Positions 60,966 through 64,000 of a stretch of DNA of 64,000 bases are shown one piece after another. How positions within the stretch are numbered: the first letter of the stretch is position 1; each line of letters starts with the position of its first letter. The stretch comes from Paenibacillus glucanolyticus NBRC 15330. GTDB taxonomy: Bacteria; Bacillota; Bacilli; Paenibacillales; Paenibacillaceae. Below the pieces are notes generated by a model. That model saw nothing but the letters and a program-made list of their open reading frames with translations, made no database searches and was not told the origin of the DNA. A program made the position numbers and the translations under genes. The stretch spans positions 62,001 to 126,000 of the forward strand of contig NZ_BIMC01000007.1 in assembly GCF_004000885.1 (NCBI RefSeq), read 5' to 3'.

Positions 60966-62549
60966 CTATCCCTGCTGCAGCCCGGCATCCGTCTGAACCT
61001 TAATCCGGAATTCATGCGGCGAGATCCCTTCAAGCTCCTTGAACACACGTGAGAATTGCTTGATGTTCTCAAACCCGACGGCTTTGCCTATGTCTGTAAG
61101 CTTCAGTGTCCCATCCTGGATTAGATCTTTGGCCTTGGCAATCCGCAGCTTCTTGAGAAAGACCACAAAGTTCTCGCCCGTATGAGCCTTGAACGCTTCA
61201 CTGAAATAGGAATAATTCAAAGAAACATGATTGCTGACCATCGCCATATTAAGCGGTCTATGGAAATTCTCCTCCATGTAACTCACAGCCGCTTTGATCT
61301 CGGAATGCTCGCTGTGGGCGGAGCGGATGCCCTTGATGTATTCATTCACGTTAAGCAGCAGATGCTCCAGATTTCTGAAATACGCGTGAAAATGACGGTA
61401 ATTGTCCATCGTGCCTACCTTGCGGTACAGCTTCAATACCTCCACCATAGACTCCCCGTAAATTCGAAACACTTCATCCAGTACCTGTTCATTAATCCGC
61501 TTGCTGACCTGCTCCAAATAATCAATGGCTACATGCGGCATATCCTCGATATGAAAAATATCCAGCAGCAGCGCCTTGATCTCACGCTCGCGTTCTGTAC
61601 CCAGCATATTGCCCAGCTTGCGGATATCCTCCTCCGGCACCGGATAGGTATGCAGCGCTCCCTGAATATCGTCATGACTCATCAACTTAACGTTAGGATG
61701 TATGAACGTATAATTCATCGCGGTCAGGGCTTGCTTGTAGCAAGCCCGGATATCTTCCACTCGGAAACCCTCGCAGCTGATCCCTACGAAGAGCCCGTCC
61801 ATCTCTCGCTCGGTAAACTGCCGTGCAAGCTCCTCGAATAAACCGTCCGGGCTCCCGATCAGCACAACCTTTCCTGTGCCGTCCAGGAAGCAAGCACTGA
61901 TTCGCCCTTCGACAGAAGCCATTATATGATCAATCAGTTGCTTGAGCTCATTCTTGTTCATGGCATTGCCGTCTTCATACTTATACTTCATCACTGCAAG
62001 TCGGAACGGCTTCATAAACGTATCAAAGCCGATCTCTTTCGCCGCAGCTTCCATATCCTTGAGGGAACCTTCCGGCTGCTCTAACAGCTCCTTCAGGCGA
62101 TGGGCCTGCAGCTGCTGAAAATACACCTCGCTGGCCGCCATTCGTTTATGCACATCCGCCTGCCAGAGCAACGCTTCTTCCGTCTTTCTCAGCGCGGCGA
62201 ACAGTTCATCCCGGCGGATCGGCTTAAGCAAATACTCCTTCACCTGATACCGGATCGCTGCCTTCGCATATTCAAAATCATCATAACCACTTAAGATTAG
62301 CACGATGGGCTTAACCCCCAGTGTGCTCTCCAGCTCAGTAAATGCCTCAATCAGGCGAATCCCGTCCATGACCGGCATCCGGATGTCTGTAATTACGATA
62401 TCGGCCGGCTGCTCATGAAAGGAATCCAGCGCTTCCTGTCCCTGTGCAGCTATCCGGATATCGTATTGATCCGGGAACTCCCGTTCAATCATCATTTTCA
62501 GTCCATGCCGGATATTCTTCTCATCGTCTACGATCATCAGACTTCTCAT
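60966..62549 (-). CDS. Response regulator with AraC output (YesN type)
   Basis: A 527-residue regulator. The receiver domain has the acidic pair VDDE, phospho-acceptor Asp55 (VITDIRMPVMDG), the Ser/Thr switch (LILSGYDDFEYA) and LLKPIRRDE. A middle region of about 270 residues is followed by an AraC helix-turn-helix pair (NMAMVSNHVSLNYSYFSEAF and TDIGKAVGFENIKQFSRVFK). The ATG at 62549 follows GGAGGAGG by 8 nt. The kinase gene overlaps it by 29 nt, so the two form one operon. Confidence 0.92.
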   Translation of the reverse strand: MRSLMIVDDEKNIRHGLKMMIEREFPDQYDIRIAAQGQEALDSFHEQPADIVITDIRMPVMDGIRLIEAFTELESTLGVKPIVLILSGYDDFEYAKAAIRYQVKEYLLKPIRRDELFAALRKTEEALLWQADVHKRMAASEVYFQQLQAHRLKELLEQPEGSLKDMEAAAKEIGFDTFMKPFRLAVMKYKYEDGNAMNKNELKQLIDHIMASVEGRISACFLDGTGKVVLIGSPDGLFEELARQFTEREMDGLFVGISCEGFRVEDIRACYKQALTAMNYTFIHPNVKLMSHDDIQGALHTYPVPEEDIRKLGNMLGTEREREIKALLLDIFHIEDMPHVAIDYLEQVSKRINEQVLDEVFRIYGESMVEVLKLYRKVGTMDNYRHFHAYFRNLEHLLLNVNEYIKGIRSAHSEHSEIKAAVSYMEENFHRPLNMAMVSNHVSLNYSYFSEAFKAHTGENFVVFLKKLRIAKAKDLIQDGTLKLTDIGKAVGFENIKQFSRVFKELEGISPHEFRIKVQTDAGLQQG

Positions 62550-64000
62550 GTCCACTGCCTCCTCCTGTTAAAAGAACCTTAGGGAACGTCATGGTCACCT
62601 GCGTGAATATTCCTTCTTCGCTCTTCACTTCGAGTCCATAATCGTTTCCGTAGAACAACCGGATTCGCTGGTGCACATTCCGAAGTCCGATTCCTCCAGC
62701 CTGTGCCCCTCCCCTTCCGTAGTCCCCGGATGGAAGGTCTTCATTGTCAACCGTGCGCAGACTCTCACCCAGCCTGCCCAGTCGATACGGCTCAATACCG
62801 ATCCCGTTATCCGTTACGTTAATCGTAATTCGGTCCTCTTCCCATGCAATCACGTTGATCTTAACCCGTTTCTCCTGATCCAGCGCCTCTGGCCAGGCAT
62901 GCTTGACGGCATTCTCCACAATCGGCTGCAGTGACATCTTTAGCACCTCAAGCTCCATAAACTCAGACGGTATGTTAAGCTCAAGCCATATCGGTTCATC
63001 AAAACGGATATTCATCACATCAATATAATTGCGGATATGACGGATCTCATCCCTCAGCTTCACGTACTCTCCCGACCACTTAAAGTTGTAGCGCATCATC
63101 CCGCCGAGCGAGGTCAGCGCGTCCGAGATCGTCCGCTGCCCTTCAATTTCCGCCAGCATCTTAATATTTTCAAGTGTATTGTACAGAAAGTGGGAGTCAA
63201 TCTGACTATGCAGCGTCCGAAGCTCTGCCTCCTTGGTCACCGCTTGCTTCCTTACCCCTTGGGCAATCAGTTCGTTAATGGTTCGGATTAATTTGTTAAA
63301 ATGATGCGCCAGCTCTCCAACCTCGCCGCCGCCCTGTATGGTCAGGCCCGCAGTGACTTCCCCTTTGCGGACTCTTTTCATTGCCTCCGTTAAACGCCTC
63401 AAACTCTTCAGGATGATGGAATTCATGTAGTACGTAATGATCGACAGCAGAATGATCAGCAGGATATTGGCTGCTATAATCTGCCCCTGGGCTTTGGATA
63501 CGTTATTCAGAGCCCCTTCCAGCGACACGACATTCAGCACGTAAGCATGAAGCCGCTCCACCGGCGTTGCAATCAGCAAGAACGAGGAACCATTCACGCT
63601 GAATTGCGCATGCACCGTTTTTTCCAGATCATCGGCCTGCTGCCTCAGGTTAGCGAATTGGACCTCGACCTCTTCCCGCAAGCCCTCATGGCCGGTCATG
63701 AACGATTGGCTTCTGTCCATGAACAGCTGCCCCTCCTGATCTACGATCATCATCTGTGAGCTTTCATCCAGGATACCGGCAAAGGTCTTCGGAGCAAAGT
63801 ACTTGAGCAGCATATCAACCTGGACCACTCCGCTGTAACTCCCGAGATGGACCTGACGGATCAAGGATACCTTTGGCAATTCCTCGGACACATCCGCTGC
63901 GTAACGCTGTAAAATATCAGGGTCACGGTGGTTGAACACCCATAGTTCCCCACCGTTTAATTCCTTGATTTTAGAAAACCAGGGCTCACCGACAATCCGA
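62521..64000 (-). CDS. YesM-type sensor histidine kinase, 5' end cut by window
   Basis: The frame is open to the right edge, so the N-terminus is missing; about 492 residues are visible. An outer sensor domain is followed by a membrane segment (IIAANILLIILLSIITYYM), a HAMP-like linker (LRRLTEAMKRVRKGEVTAGL), the His_kinase domain with phospho-acceptor His in LHSQIDSHFLYNTLENIKML, and a HATPase_c domain with DNGIGI and GGIGLRNVHQRI. It phosphorylates the regulator encoded next, probably in response to an extracellular carbohydrate. Confidence 0.9.
   Translation of the reverse strand, partial: RIVGEPWFSKIKELNGGELWVFNHRDPDILQRYAADVSEELPKVSLIRQVHLGSYSGVVQVDMLLKYFAPKTFAGILDESSQMMIVDQEGQLFMDRSQSFMTGHEGLREEVEVQFANLRQQADDLEKTVHAQFSVNGSSFLLIATPVERLHAYVLNVVSLEGALNNVSKAQGQIIAANILLIILLSIITYYMNSIILKSLRRLTEAMKRVRKGEVTAGLTIQGGGEVGELAHHFNKLIRTINELIAQGVRKQAVTKEAELRTLHSQIDSHFLYNTLENIKMLAEIEGQRTISDALTSLGGMMRYNFKWSGEYVKLRDEIRHIRNYIDVMNIRFDEPIWLELNIPSEFMELEVLKMSLQPIVENAVKHAWPEALDQEKRVKINVIAWEEDRITINVTDNGIGIEPYRLGRLGESLRTVDNEDLPSGDYGRGGAQAGGIGLRNVHQRIRLFYGNDYGLEVKSEEGIFTQVTMTFPKVLLTGGGSGHEKSDDRRR

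Noticed and set aside
1..64000. CRISPR arrays, tRNA/rRNA genes, transposases, phage genes, long direct repeats
   Set aside because: I looked for regular repeat-spacer patterns, cloverleaf-like sequence, transposase motifs and long duplicated stretches and saw none. A computed search could still find weak cases.

Overview
The window looks like a stretch of a Paenibacillus-type genome (Bacillota, low-to-middle GC, spore former). The signs are strong AGGAGG ribosome sites, three carbohydrate ABC transporters without their own ATPase, large AraC-type membrane regulators, a YesM/YesN-type two-component pair, a Spo0E-like phosphatase, ECF sigma/anti-sigma pairs and a CopZ/CsoR-type copper signal. 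I see no rRNA, tRNA, CRISPR array, prophage or insertion sequence. The first gene (left edge) and the last gene (right edge) are cut by the window.

Layout. 1-3924: thiamine-precursor ABC transporter operon (binding protein, MTH1187-type thiamine-binding protein, permease, ATPase, TatD-like hydrolase). 3955-4131: Spo0E-like protein. 4316-10509: oligosaccharide ABC transporter (minus strand) divergent from a membrane-bound AraC regulator. 10613-11734: nitroreductase and copZ. 12037-14775: DUF5317 membrane protein, a 33-residue hydrophobic peptide, and a membrane GGDEF/HD-GYP protein. 14905-18022: exported or membrane proteins of unclear role. 18290-20043: ECF sigma factor with its anti-sigma factor. 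20571-23030: UvrD-type helicase with a C-terminal zinc ribbon.

23117-33193 is a carbohydrate island: phospho-sugar mutase and LacI regulator on the minus strand, divergent from a transporter, a GH13 alpha-glucosidase, a DUF1861 protein and a GH130 phosphorylase. The gene set fits import of mannose- and glucose-containing oligosaccharides, phosphorolysis to a sugar 1-phosphate, and conversion to the 6-phosphate by the mutase. A repeated operator-like motif ties it together. 33539-38567 holds a frame-shifted VOC gene, a DHA2 efflux pump with a PadR regulator, an aldo/keto reductase, a small membrane protein and a nitroreductase; 38895-40895 is an S9 peptidase.

41088-52435 is a second island, all on the minus strand: LacI regulator, binding protein, two permeases, oxidoreductase, large tandem alpha/beta-hydrolase, second oxidoreductase, an unusual NagB-like protein and NagA. 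It suggests use of an acylated or amino-sugar glycoside by an oxidative route that I cannot name. Then follow a GH5 lipoprotein, an exported asparaginase, a second ECF sigma/anti-sigma operon ending in a frame-shifted small lipoprotein, a MATE exporter with a divergent AraC regulator, a Fur-box-controlled 50-residue protein, and a YesN/YesM-type pair at the right edge.

All family assignments come from reading motifs in the translations. No database search was run.
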